From Ignavibacteria bacterium (GTDB taxonomy: Bacteria; Bacteroidota; Ignavibacteria; UBA10030; SZUA-254), in NCBI GenBank assembly GCA_016178625.1, contig JACOSX010000112.1, forward strand, positions 1 through 46,701: DNA of 46,701 nt, given 5' to 3'. This document shows, piece by piece, positions 16,011 through 24,277 of this stretch. The position numbers and the translations under genes were made by a program. Below the pieces are notes generated by a model, which worked only from the letters and a program-made list of their open reading frames with translations, was not told the DNA's origin and made no database searches. Each line of letters starts with the position of its first letter. The stretch's first letter is position 1.

Positions 16011-17606
16011 CTAAAGATATTCATAAGCGGGTAAGGTGAGAAATTCAACAAATTCTTCCTGAGTAACAATTCGATCAAAAAGTGTTGCCGCCAACTCAAA
16101 TCTGCCTTCACGAAAGCGTAGATCCCCCACCATTGTGCGAATGTTTTCCAGCTCCTCTCGTATCGTTTGACGAACCGATTCAACAGTAATATGTTTCCCT
16201 TCCACCGTCGAAATATTATGATGAATCCACTGCCACACTTGTGCCCGAGAAATCTCAGCAGTCGCGGCGTCTTCCATCAGATTGTACAACGGGACTGCGC
16301 CCGCTCCTCTGAGCCACGCTTCGAGATATTGGATGCCGACATCAATATTCGTTCGAAGTCCTTGTTCTGTAACTGGTCCTTCAGGCACAGCAAGAAGATC
16401 GTTCGCTGAGATTACGACGTTCTCGCGTTGAATGTGTACCTGATTGCTTCCTTCCATCCGTTCATCAAATACCTCTTTCGCGACAGAGACCATCCCCGGG
16501 TGAGCGACCCATGTTCCATCGTGACCCTCATGGACTTCGCGCTCTTTATCTGCCCGCACTTTATGAAATGCCATCGTATTCGCTCCGTCATTATTTTTCA
16601 CCGGAATCTGTGCTGCCATTCCTCCCATCGCGTGGGCGCCTCTCTTATGGCATGTCTGGATCAATAGTTTCACATAGGATGCGAGAAAGCCTTTGTCCAT
16701 TGTGATGCTCGAACGATCAGACAAAACAAAAGAACGGTATTTATGGAATTTCTTGATGAAGCTGAAGATATAATCCCAGCGTCCACAGTTCAAACCCGCA
16801 GAATGCTCTCGTAGCTCATAGAGGATCTCATCCATTTCAAATGCGGCGAGAATTGTTTCAATAAGAACAGTCGCTTTGATGGTTCCGCGTGCATTGCCAA
16901 GCTCGTTTTCGGAGAAGGTGAACACATCGTTCCATAGACGCGCCTCGAAGTGGTTTTCTATCTTGGGAAGATAGAAATATGGTTGTGTGCCTTTCCTTAG
17001 AAGATCGAAGGTGTTGTGATAGAAAAATATCCCGAAGTCGAAGAGGCTTGCAGAGATTGGTATGCCATCGACATAGACATGTTTTTCATGTAGGTGCCAC
17101 CCTCGAGGGCGCATCATCAGCACTGCGACTTTTTTATTCAGCTGATAGTTCTTACCATCGGGGCTGATGTATTGGATGGTTCCTCGAATAACGTTGCGAA
17201 GATTTAGTTGGCCGCGAAGAGTATTCTCCCATGTCGGGGATTGAGCATCTTCAAAATCTGCCATGTATACATTTGCCCCGGAGTTCAGTGCGTTAATGAC
17301 CATTTTCGTGTCACCTGCCGGTCCGGTGATCTCCACCCGACGATCATGAAGTTCAGATGGAACCGATGCGATTGCCCAGGAAGAATTCCGAATATGTTTC
17401 GTCTCTGACAAGAACGAAGGTAATTTCCCATGATCGATTTCGATTTGCCTCTCAGCCCTTCGTCGCAATAATAGCTCACGTTGCCTGGAGAACTGTCGAG
17501 ATATTTTCGCCACGAACCGCAAGGCATCGGCAGTCAAGAATTCAGAAAATTCCGGAGCGATTGTTTCGCGGACCTCGATTCCTTCCTCAACAAGAGACGG
17601 TATCAT
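16011..17606 (-). CDS. aceB: Malate synthase A
   Basis: 531 residues from the ATG at 17606. It condenses glyoxylate with acetyl-CoA to malate. Signature segments are RRVEITGP, MADFEDAQSPTWEN, the catalytic Arg in MMRPRGWHL, PYFYLPKIENH, GTIKATVLIET, FEMDEILYELREHSAGLNCGRWDYIFS, and LMEDAATAEISRAQVWQW with the catalytic Asp. An ATG at 17711 would add 35 residues. I prefer 17606 because family members of the E. coli AceB type begin about 15 residues before the conserved APEF...LT segment. Neither start has a clear Shine-Dalgarno sequence. I found no promoter of the recurring type upstream. Confidence 0.95.
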   Translation of the reverse strand: MIPSLVEEGIEVRETIAPEFSEFLTADALRFVAKISRQFSRQRELLLRRRAERQIEIDHGKLPSFLSETKHIRNSSWAIASVPSELHDRRVEITGPAGDTKMVINALNSGANVYMADFEDAQSPTWENTLRGQLNLRNVIRGTIQYISPDGKNYQLNKKVAVLMMRPRGWHLHEKHVYVDGIPISASLFDFGIFFYHNTFDLLRKGTQPYFYLPKIENHFEARLWNDVFTFSENELGNARGTIKATVLIETILAAFEMDEILYELREHSAGLNCGRWDYIFSFIKKFHKYRSFVLSDRSSITMDKGFLASYVKLLIQTCHKRGAHAMGGMAAQIPVKNNDGANTMAFHKVRADKEREVHEGHDGTWVAHPGMVSVAKEVFDERMEGSNQVHIQRENVVISANDLLAVPEGPVTEQGLRTNIDVGIQYLEAWLRGAGAVPLYNLMEDAATAEISRAQVWQWIHHNISTVEGKHITVESVRQTIREELENIRTMVGDLRFREGRFELAATLFDRIVTQEEFVEFLTLPAYEYL

Positions 17607-17711
17607 TGTGGAACGCGTTTCATTGTGCTCTTGGATTTGGTCGGCTGGTACTGTTCGGTCTAATTCATTGATGGCTAAATGCACTTCACTGTTCTCCCAT
17701 TCATGGTACAT

Positions 17712-17960
17712 GAAACAAACGATTTAATGGTATCGGTTGCTGATCAGGTGAAAATCCATTCTTTTCGGTTCGAGGTGAGACTCTCTCCGATTCCCAAAAT
17801 TGATTTGGCTATGAGCAGTCTTGTGAGGAATATGGCAAATGGGAAGCAGGCAGGTTGTGACGAGGGATAAAACCGACGACTCTCAGTGAAGATTATCCAA
17901 AGATAATTGGGCAAATTGGGTACTCATGTCCATTTGGGAATGGCTGAAAGGTTTTTTATA
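17712..17960. other. Divergent intergenic region between aceB and the M49 gene
   Basis: About 250 bp without a gene (355 bp if aceB starts at 17606). I see no riboswitch, tRNA or long repeat. The only recognisable element is the promoter-like pair at 17934-17962 facing right. The control region for aceBA must lie here, but I could not locate its promoter. Confidence 0.6.
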
Positions 17961-17962
17961 AT
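17934..17962 (+). promoter_or_regulatory. Possible promoter of the M49 peptidase gene
   Basis: TTGGGA (17934-17939), a 17-bp spacer and TATAAT (17957-17962). The -10 box overlaps the ATG at 17961. If it is real, translation starts at the next ATG, 17979. Confidence 0.4.
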
Positions 17963-19661
17963 GACCAATTACTCACGAATGAGGATTCACATGTTATTAT
18001 CAATCTGGTTCTGCTTTTTGTTCATACTGACATTGGATGTGCCGTTGTATGCCCAAATCCCTTCACCTCCGCAATCGACGAATGAAAAATACCTTGCGCA
18101 GTATTCACCGTATGAGATGACGTTTGACGCAAGCAAGTATTCGGTCAGAGACAAGACGCTCCTCAAGAAATTGGTGGAGGCATCAGAATATCTTGATACA
18201 GTTTACTGGCTGCAAACTTCCACCTACGGCAAGAATTTGCGTGATAGCTTGGCGAGACTCCAGGGAGATGAACAGACTGCCAAGCTTCGTACGCTTCTCG
18301 AGAGGAACGGCGGTCCTTTCGAGCTGCTCAATGAGTACGTACCGTTTATTGGAGACCGGAAATACTATGCTGGGGAGGAGTTCTATCCGCGTGGAATGAC
18401 CGAACAACAATTTGACGCTTATGTGAAGGGTTTGTCGGAAGCTGATCGTACGGCATTCATGTCTCCCTACACAGTTATTCGCGAAGATGGGAGGGGAGGC
18501 TACAAAGCAGTCCCTTTTCACGATGAGTATAAGCCGTATATCGAAAAGATTGCCAAGCTCGTAGAGGAGTGCGCTTACCTGGCAGATAATGAGTCGTTTG
18601 CAAACTATCTTCGACTAAAAGCACAGGCATTGAGATCAGATCAATACTTTCAATCGGATGTTTCATGGATTGACATGCAAGGGAGTAAGTTCGATATCGT
18701 CTTTGGTCCCTATGAGACATACGCAGACGGGATCAAGGGGATCAAAGCAAAGTACGAAGCCAGTATAGAAGTGGTTGATCAAGAGGAATCGAAAAAACTG
18801 GAAATCTATACGAGTTATCTACAGGACATGGAAGAGAATTTGCCGATCCCTCCAGAATATAAATCAGAGGTCAAGGGACTGACTGCTAAATTTGTTATCG
18901 TTCGCGATATCATACGTAAGGGTGAAGCTGCCGTTGGCTATCAGGCAGTTGCGACGAATTTGCCCAATGATCCCGAAGTACATGCCAAGAAGGGGACAAA
19001 GAAGACATTCTGGAAAAACATGTTTACCGCGCGATTCAATACAATCATCAAGCCTGTAAGTCTACGGCTGATCGATCCACAACAGCAGCGATATCTCTCC
19101 GATGAAGGTTTTTTCCAGGTTGTCTTGATGCACGAAATCTGTCACGCAGTCGGTCCTCGCACAGTAAAGGTCGGACCGAATAAAGGGATGGCAGCAAACG
19201 CTTCCATTGGACCGAGCTACAGTCCGCTCGAGGAGGAAAAGGCAGACATTGCAGGATTGCATTCACTTGCACTCTTGCTCGATAAAGGTGTGATCGATAA
19301 AAAAAGAGAAAATGAATTTTATATTTCATACTTGGGCAGCCTGTTCCGGTCGATCCGCTTTGGTCTCAATGAAGCGCACGGAAAGGCGGCGGCTATTGAA
19401 TTGAACTACCTGACAAAACAGGGTGCAGTTATCTTTAATCACGAGAAAAAGACGTGGTCAATTGACTTTAGCAAAATCAGAGATGGTGTCAAAGCTCTCG
19501 CATCTGAGCTCTTGATTTTAGAAGGCAATGGCGATGGGAAAAAGGTTCAAGAGTTCTTTGATCGTTGGACGTACATGACTCCCGAACTACAATCGAGTCT
19601 CGATGCTGTTAAAGATATCGCAATCGACGTCTTGCCACATTACTCGATTCAGTGGGAGTGA
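17961..19661 (+). CDS. Exported M49-family (dipeptidyl-peptidase III-like) metallopeptidase
   Basis: 566 residues from the ATG at 17961, which has AAAGG 9 nt upstream; the ATG at 17979 is the alternative. A signal peptide is visible (LLSIWFCFLFILTLDVPLYAQ). The zinc site is HEICH at about 391-395, followed some 30 residues later by EEEKAD with the third ligand Glu. Mammalian and yeast DPP III have a hexapeptide HExxGH site. The pentapeptide HExxH form is known from some bacterial members such as that of Caldithrix. The family removes dipeptides from peptide N-termini. An exported, probably periplasmic, member would serve peptide scavenging. Neighbouring genes give no further hint. Confidence 0.82.
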   Translation: MTNYSRMRIHMLLSIWFCFLFILTLDVPLYAQIPSPPQSTNEKYLAQYSPYEMTFDASKYSVRDKTLLKKLVEASEYLDTVYWLQTSTYGKNLRDSLARLQGDEQTAKLRTLLERNGGPFELLNEYVPFIGDRKYYAGEEFYPRGMTEQQFDAYVKGLSEADRTAFMSPYTVIREDGRGGYKAVPFHDEYKPYIEKIAKLVEECAYLADNESFANYLRLKAQALRSDQYFQSDVSWIDMQGSKFDIVFGPYETYADGIKGIKAKYEASIEVVDQEESKKLEIYTSYLQDMEENLPIPPEYKSEVKGLTAKFVIVRDIIRKGEAAVGYQAVATNLPNDPEVHAKKGTKKTFWKNMFTARFNTIIKPVSLRLIDPQQQRYLSDEGFFQVVLMHEICHAVGPRTVKVGPNKGMAANASIGPSYSPLEEEKADIAGLHSLALLLDKGVIDKKRENEFYISYLGSLFRSIRFGLNEAHGKAAAIELNYLTKQGAVIFNHEKKTWSIDFSKIRDGVKALASELLILEGNGDGKKVQEFFDRWTYMTPELQSSLDAVKDIAIDVLPHYSIQWE

Positions 19662-19676
19662 ATGCTCGAATAGCCA

Positions 19677-20024
19677 ATGTCTCATCAGAAACGTTTCAGA
19701 GATCTCTCCGAGTTACGGCAATTGTTGCCCCCAACAGATGGACCCGTACCTCAAGCGGGTCGGACCAAGCCCAACAGTGTCGAGCATGACGGAAAAGGAA
19801 AGAAGGTTCGTGTCTCTCTCGAAACGGTTGGAAGAAAGGGAAAGGCGGTCACGATCGTTTCGGGATTACAACATAATCCTTCGACGATGACCGAGATAGC
19901 GCGAATCCTCAAACAACATTGTGGAGCGGGGGGTACAGTGAAAGGAATGGAGATTGAGATCCAGGGTGACCAGCGAAATCGCGTCACAGAAATTTTGAGG
20001 CAGATGAATTACATCGTTACCTAA
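19677..20024 (+). CDS. SUI1/eIF1-family translation factor (YciH-like)
   Basis: The protein has 115 residues. A basic, disordered N-terminus precedes the SUI1 fold (about 42-113): KKVRVSLETVGRKGKAVTIVSGL, then the AGGTVKGMEIEIQGD segment typical of eIF1/SUI1 proteins. Archaeal and eukaryotic relatives check start-codon choice. The bacterial YciH type has been reported to inhibit aberrant initiation complexes. It follows the peptidase gene by 15 bp and may be co-transcribed with it. Confidence 0.9.
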   Translation: MSHQKRFRDLSELRQLLPPTDGPVPQAGRTKPNSVEHDGKGKKVRVSLETVGRKGKAVTIVSGLQHNPSTMTEIARILKQHCGAGGTVKGMEIEIQGDQRNRVTEILRQMNYIVT

Positions 20025-20060
20025 AATCTCTTCCAGATACACAATCAATCACCCGAGCCG

Positions 20061-20882
20061 TTACTTGTGTAGGGTGCCTTTGGCAAATCGAATGATTGAC
20101 ACTAACACAAAGATAGTGCCGAGGATCGCAACAATCGATGAACCAGCCGGGAAGTCAAAGTGAAGGGCAAACATCAATCCCCCAAAGCCACCGAGAACAC
20201 TAATGACCATCGCGATGAGAACGACTGACCAGTTAGACTTGGCGAGCATGATCGCCGAAACTGAGGGGATGATCAGGTAGGAGAACACCGGAATTACTCC
20301 TCCGGCACGAACAGCAAGTACAATGGAGAGGCCGATCGAGAGGTAGAATAAGAAATTCCACAAGTTAAACACGCCCACCTTCTCATTCTCGCGCTGCTCA
20401 AACATTTCCGTAAGATGGAAGAATTTCTTATGAAAGATCGCCTGAACGATTCCGATGATCCCAAATACAATTGCCATGTGGAGAATCTGATCGGGAGCGA
20501 CGGTGAAGAGGCTTCCGAAGAGCACTTCAGAGATATCAGATTCGCCATGAGGAGTCTTTGCGATGAAGAGCACTGTTGCCGCTGACGCCACCGCATAAAT
20601 GATTCCGATGATTGCCTCCTGCTTCAGCCGCTTGTCTGTGATGTTGATGAACGAGAGCAGGAACGCGCCACCCATCGTGAAGATGATCGAAACGAGCGTC
20701 GCGTCCTTCTCGATGAATCCGGCAAAGGCGACGCCGAGCATCGATATCTGTCCGAGGGCAAGATCAACGAACACGATTCCCCGCCCAACGACGTGGACAC
20801 CGAGATAGGAAAGCAGCAGTCCCATGATGATGCTCACCTTGAGCGCGTTGAAAATGAAATCTTGCGTAAACATGTCAAGCAT
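20061..20882 (-). CDS. Metal ABC transporter permease (ZnuB/TroC family)
   Basis: This 273-residue, highly hydrophobic protein has about eight membrane helices and the ABC-3 signature (GRGIVFVDLALGQISMLGVAFAG, QEAIIGIIYAVASA). The family moves Zn2+, Mn2+ or Fe2+ across the inner membrane using energy from a cognate ATPase. It follows the binding-protein gene by 32 bp. No ATPase gene of the ZnuC type is present in the cluster or elsewhere in the window, so that subunit must be encoded in trans. Confidence 0.92.
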   Translation of the reverse strand: MLDMFTQDFIFNALKVSIIMGLLLSYLGVHVVGRGIVFVDLALGQISMLGVAFAGFIEKDATLVSIIFTMGGAFLLSFINITDKRLKQEAIIGIIYAVASAATVLFIAKTPHGESDISEVLFGSLFTVAPDQILHMAIVFGIIGIVQAIFHKKFFHLTEMFEQRENEKVGVFNLWNFLFYLSIGLSIVLAVRAGGVIPVFSYLIIPSVSAIMLAKSNWSVVLIAMVISVLGGFGGLMFALHFDFPAGSSIVAILGTIFVLVSIIRFAKGTLHK

Positions 20883-20914
20883 GGATCAATCTCCTAAAAG
20901 TATTTGCCTGAAAC

Positions 20915-21823
20915 TTATTTGAACGCTTCAACCAATTTATTGACATTGTAATCAAAAAGGTCAAAAAATGTTTTGATATGTTCCTCTGCACCCACAGATG
21001 TTGCAAGAACGACGACCTTCGCGCCAGTTTGTCGTGCAACGAGGTCGGCAGATTCCGTTGTGAAGTACGGCGAAGAGATGATGACCTTGATATTCTCTCG
21101 CTTGATCTCTCCAATGACCTTCACCAGTTGATTCGGTGATGGGGGGATGCCTGGCTTCGGTTCGAGAAAATCAACGATTTTAAGTCCGAAGCGTTCCTCG
21201 AAGTATGGCCACTCGTTGTGATACGCGATGATCTTGGAACCTTTGTACGGTGCCATCCTTGTAATCCATTCTTTGGTCTTCGTATCGATCCTATCGTTGA
21301 AGGTCTTAAGATTTGTCTGAAAATAATTTTGGTTATCCGGTGATGCCTTCACCAATCCTTGAAAAATATTTTCAGCAATTTGTTTTCCACGTACCGGGTC
21401 GATCCAGAAATGTGGATTTCCGTAGATATGGATATCGCCTTCCGCACGATTCACACTGGATGGAACCTGCAGCAGTGGAACGTTCGTCGAGGCGTCGATG
21501 TATCCTTCACTTCCTTTTTGAATCTTCGCGTTGCGAGCACTGTTGAGAAGCGGTGGCACCCATCCGGTTTCCAAATCTAAACCGACCGTAACAAACAGAT
21601 CTGCCTTCGCAAGCTTGAGGATGTAACTCGGTTTTGGGTCGACGAAGTGTGGGTTTTGGTAGCCAGTCGCGATAGCGAATACGTCAACTTTGTCGCCGCC
21701 AATTTCCTCTGTAATGCTTTTGAGGTCCGGGAGCGTGGTAACAACCTTGATCTTTGAATCTGCATACAGGGAAAATACTGAAACAATCAGAAGAATTATT
21801 ATGAGTGAAAAATAATGTTTCAT
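20915..21823 (-). CDS. Metal ABC transporter substrate-binding protein (ZnuA/TroA family)
   Basis: The protein has 302 residues. The signal peptide (MKHYFSLIIILLIVSVFSLYA) is followed by the cluster A-I binding fold. Candidate metal ligands are H59 (NPHFVDP), H138 (GNPHFWID) and H202 (YHNEWPYF), which match the three-His set of zinc/manganese binding proteins. The His/Asp-rich loop usual in dedicated zinc binders such as ZnuA is missing, so zinc is likely but not certain. It captures the metal in the periplasm for the permease downstream. It lies 24 bp after the porin-like gene. Confidence 0.92.
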   Translation of the reverse strand: MKHYFSLIIILLIVSVFSLYADSKIKVVTTLPDLKSITEEIGGDKVDVFAIATGYQNPHFVDPKPSYILKLAKADLFVTVGLDLETGWVPPLLNSARNAKIQKGSEGYIDASTNVPLLQVPSSVNRAEGDIHIYGNPHFWIDPVRGKQIAENIFQGLVKASPDNQNYFQTNLKTFNDRIDTKTKEWITRMAPYKGSKIIAYHNEWPYFEERFGLKIVDFLEPKPGIPPSPNQLVKVIGEIKRENIKVIISSPYFTTESADLVARQTGAKVVVLATSVGAEEHIKTFFDLFDYNVNKLVEAFK

Positions 21824-21847
21824 ATAGTGTCCTTTGAATGATACCGT

Positions 21848-22990
21848 TTAATACGCGTGGGCGCCGTGAGACCCAATGACGAAGATCCACCGAAGCATCG
21901 CTTGGTAATACTGATCCTGGAAATTGCTTGTTGTTGTTTTTCCTTCTAACTCGATTTTCTGGAATTCGGTCGCGTACCAGCCGAGCGCTGCCGAATACGC
22001 CCGTTCGACAAGAGCTGATGAAAAGGGAAAGTTTGAGTAGTCGAATCGCCCTGTTAAGAACCACCGTTTCTCAAGCTGATAAGTGATGAAAGAATATATT
22101 CCCCAGGAATTGACTACAGCATCTTCGGCATATTTTGCTTTACTGAAATAGGCTTCCGACTGCCATACAAACGATTGATATGTGTTGTATTGAAGCGGTT
22201 TCCATTTATAGGTCAGATCAACTGCCCCCATCGTTGTTGAGAATGATGAATCATTTGCTCCCACCATCCCTGACAAACCCAACTCGAGCGTTGCGTTTTC
22301 AGTGAGGTCCCAGAAATTCTTGAGGTGTCCAAAGTAAAGATATTTGCTTATCGGACTACGGGTGAAACTTGGATTATCTAGAGGTCCATTTGTGACTTCA
22401 AGAGTCAATTCCTGGTAGAAGTCGAATGGGTTAGGCACAAGCCAGCTCAGAGATAATCCTTCGTCCTTTACTCCATCCTCACCAAAAAAGTTTACAAAAG
22501 CATTTGGCAAGTCGATGAAGGGTAATGCATGGGGGTGAACAGGATTGATGCGTCCAAGGCTCATGCGAAATTTTCCAGCCTTGAGCTGAAGATTTGCCGG
22601 AAGGTCGATTGTTGTCAAGTATGCCTCTTCAATGTCCGCTTCAAACTTTCCAGAAGAAGCATCTCTTGCGACGGAGAGAAAAAAATCGGCCCTCGCATAG
22701 GGATCAACGAACGACTGGAATGAGAATTCCGCTTCATTAAAGAATAGATCGAAATTCCTGTCAGCCATGTTTCGATAACTCCCCTGGAAATCACCGATCG
22801 CACTCATATTTGGATTGGTCGACGCAGAACTGCGTGCTTGTGGGGGCGGAGACACTTGTTGTTGAGTTTGCTGTGTTTGCAGCTCAATCCGCTTCAACAA
22901 CAGAGAATCGACCGCCGTGCTGTCCATCTGTGAATATACTAAGCAAGCAGAAAACCATGTAATGGTAATTACTGTTTTGAGTCTGTTCAT
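21848..22990 (-). CDS. Outer-membrane beta-barrel (porin-like) protein of the metal locus
   Basis: The protein has 380 residues. The signal peptide (ending at about ACLVYS) is followed by a Gln/Ser/Pro-rich stretch (37-60) that may be a periplasmic linker. Amphipathic, aromatic-rich strands then run to the C-terminus (NFDLFFNEAEFSFQSF, ARADFFLSVARD, LQLKAGKFRMSLGR, YSAALGWYATEFQKIELEG). The INPVHPHALPFID region and the His-containing tail GSHGAHAY could bind metal. It precedes the binding-protein gene by 24 bp, so it is probably the outer-membrane entry route for the same metal. I cannot place it in a named porin family. Confidence 0.7.
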   Translation of the reverse strand: MNRLKTVITITWFSACLVYSQMDSTAVDSLLLKRIELQTQQTQQQVSPPPQARSSASTNPNMSAIGDFQGSYRNMADRNFDLFFNEAEFSFQSFVDPYARADFFLSVARDASSGKFEADIEEAYLTTIDLPANLQLKAGKFRMSLGRINPVHPHALPFIDLPNAFVNFFGEDGVKDEGLSLSWLVPNPFDFYQELTLEVTNGPLDNPSFTRSPISKYLYFGHLKNFWDLTENATLELGLSGMVGANDSSFSTTMGAVDLTYKWKPLQYNTYQSFVWQSEAYFSKAKYAEDAVVNSWGIYSFITYQLEKRWFLTGRFDYSNFPFSSALVERAYSAALGWYATEFQKIELEGKTTTSNFQDQYYQAMLRWIFVIGSHGAHAY

Positions 22991-23017
22991 TGGAAGATCT
23001 ATATCTTATTGTTAGGG

Positions 23018-23038
23018 GTGCCGATAGTCTATCGGCAC
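23018..23038. promoter_or_regulatory. Perfect 21-bp palindrome, possible operator
   Basis: GTGCCGATAG (23018-23027) and CTATCGGCAC (23029-23038) are exact inverse complements around a single base. It sits in the 53-bp gap between the DUF2946-like gene and the porin-like gene. Length and symmetry fit a dimeric repressor site (Fur/Zur class), though it is more GC-rich than most of these. As RNA it could form a 9-bp hairpin. No T-run follows on either strand. Confidence 0.45.
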
Positions 23039-23043
23039 GTGAA

Positions 23044-23394
23044 CTAAACAAGAGTATAGACAGGTGGAGGAGCGCGATCCGAGAAGGGAGACCAGTCAGA
23101 GAATTTGAGAATTATCTGAGGAAAACTTGAGGTAAGCTTCTTGAAGTAGGTAGCTGAATGAGAAACAAATGGATGCTCAAAGAAAACCTGTGCTGAATTA
23201 ATCCTTAAGCAAAGAGCGCAATAGAGCGGATGACTTGAGAGAGATTGTTTCCCCTGAGCGCAAACAACATTCGATGAGTGTGCGAGAATTGGCAGATCAT
23301 GTGAGTGCACCGCAGGGAGGATCAAAAATGTTCCGCAGTAACACCCGAGAAGACAAATGCTGAAGACTATTTTGAGAGATTTGGCTAACCTCAT
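23044..23394 (-). CDS. DUF2946-like small exported protein
   Basis: The protein has 116 residues. A signal peptide or anchor (about 8-30, with CLLGCYCGTFLIL) is followed by HSHDLPILAHSS, a cysteine pair (YCALC) and the C-terminal motif SDRAPPPVYTLV. His/Cys content together with a terminal R-(A/G)-PP is the pattern of DUF2946, whose genes often accompany metal-uptake loci in Gram-negative bacteria. The assignment is by pattern only. It is the first gene of the minus-strand metal locus and has a predicted promoter at 23406-23434. Confidence 0.6.
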   Translation of the reverse strand: MRLAKSLKIVFSICLLGCYCGTFLILPAVHSHDLPILAHSSNVVCAQGKQSLSSHPLYCALCLRINSAQVFFEHPFVSHSATYFKKLTSSFPQIILKFSDWSPFSDRAPPPVYTLV

Positions 23395-23405
23395 AGACTG
23401 CCAAG

Positions 23406-23434
23406 AAGTTAGTCAATTTTGTAATCAACTGCAA
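23406..23434 (-). promoter_or_regulatory. Predicted promoter of the metal-uptake locus
   Basis: Minus-strand TTGCAG (23434-23429), a 17-bp spacer and TAACTT (23411-23406), only 11 bp from the ATG at 23394. The mRNA would have a leader of about 4 nt. Confidence 0.45.
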
Positions 23435-23461
23435 CTCAGTATCGCATGCCGGATCAGCTTG

Positions 23462-23494
23462 GGACAGCGCCGAGGGTGGGGTAATCGGCTGTCC
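23462..23494. other. Hairpin in divergent intergenic region
   Basis: GGACA (23462-23466) pairs with TGTCC (23490-23494), and GCCGA (23470-23474) pairs with TCGGC (23485-23489). This is a 10-bp stem with a small bulge. It lies upstream of both divergent promoters (23406-23434 and 23509-23537) and could be a binding site. It is not transcribed from either of them. Confidence 0.35.
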
Positions 23495-23508
23495 GTATCA
23501 TGCATTGG

Positions 23509-23537
23509 TTGACAATCACTCCTCAAAATGATATATT
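23509..23537 (+). promoter_or_regulatory. Predicted promoter of the seven-gene SDR-to-purL cluster
   Basis: A consensus TTGACA (23509-23514), a 17-bp spacer and TATATT (23532-23537). The expected start near 23544 rules out the in-frame ATG at 23500 and supports 23557 as the SDR start. Confidence 0.75.
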
Positions 23538-23556
23538 TCTGACGATTGGAGAGGGC

Positions 23557-24264
23557 ATGATGACATTGAAAGACAGAACTGCATTGATCACCGGTGGAAC
23601 GGGAGCCCTCGGTCATATCGTCGCGGAGCGATTTCTCAGAGAGGGGGCAAACGTAGCGACGTCTTACCTCTTCGAAGATGAATTGAAACGACTCACGGAA
23701 AGCTTTAGGAAAAGTGTTTTTATTGTACGCGCTGATGTAACGCACGATGAAGATGTTATCGCCCTCTTTCACCAACTTACAAACAAATTCGGAAGAGTTG
23801 ATATCCTCATCAATCTGGTTGGCGGATTTCTCCCTAGTTGCAAGGTGAAGGATGTGAAGACGAAGGATTGGGATCATATGCTGAACATCAATCTCCGATC
23901 GATGTTCCTTTGTTCTCGGCAGTTTCTTCAGAGTTTGAATAACGCACCGTATGGTCGTATCATATCTATGGCTGCAATGCCTGCCTTGAAGCCCTCTGCA
24001 GGCCGCGGACCCTATGCCGTTTCGAAAGCAGGAGTTATTATGTTGACGCAGGTTCTTGCAGAAGAGCTCAAAGGAACAGGTGTCACTGTGAACGCGATCG
24101 CCCCAAGTATTCTGAAGACGCAGGCAAATGTCGAATCGATGTCGAAAGAAGATACATCTAAATGGGTATCTCCAGAAGACGTCGCAGAGATGATGCTTCT
24201 CTTGTGCTCGGAGAATGGTCAATCAATCAACGGCGTGTGTCTTCCAATGTTCGGAGGAGTATGA
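23557..24264 (+). CDS. Short-chain dehydrogenase/reductase (SDR)
   Basis: 235 residues from the ATG at 23557 (or 23560), with GGAGAGGGC just upstream. It has a Rossmann fold with the NAD(P)-binding TGGTGALG, Asp for the adenine ring (RADVTHDED), INLVGGF in place of the usual NNAG, a catalytic Ser in SMAAMPA and the YAVSK active site. The substrate is unknown. The gene opens a plus-strand run through purL in which every gap is 13 bp or less. A functional link with those housekeeping genes is not obvious. Confidence 0.88.
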   Translation: MMTLKDRTALITGGTGALGHIVAERFLREGANVATSYLFEDELKRLTESFRKSVFIVRADVTHDEDVIALFHQLTNKFGRVDILINLVGGFLPSCKVKDVKTKDWDHMLNINLRSMFLCSRQFLQSLNNAPYGRIISMAAMPALKPSAGRGPYAVSKAGVIMLTQVLAEELKGTGVTVNAIAPSILKTQANVESMSKEDTSKWVSPEDVAEMMLLLCSENGQSINGVCLPMFGGV

Positions 24265-24277
24265 AAGAGTATAGACG

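Noticed and set aside
23500-23556. ATG at 23500 as start of the SDR gene
   Set aside because: The segment contains a consensus promoter (TTGACA-17-TATATT) whose start point lies downstream of that ATG.
23425-24222. 265-codon frame on the minus strand across the SDR gene
   Set aside because: The SDR on the plus strand has full cofactor and active-site motifs. The reverse frame has a composition typical of antisense shadow frames.
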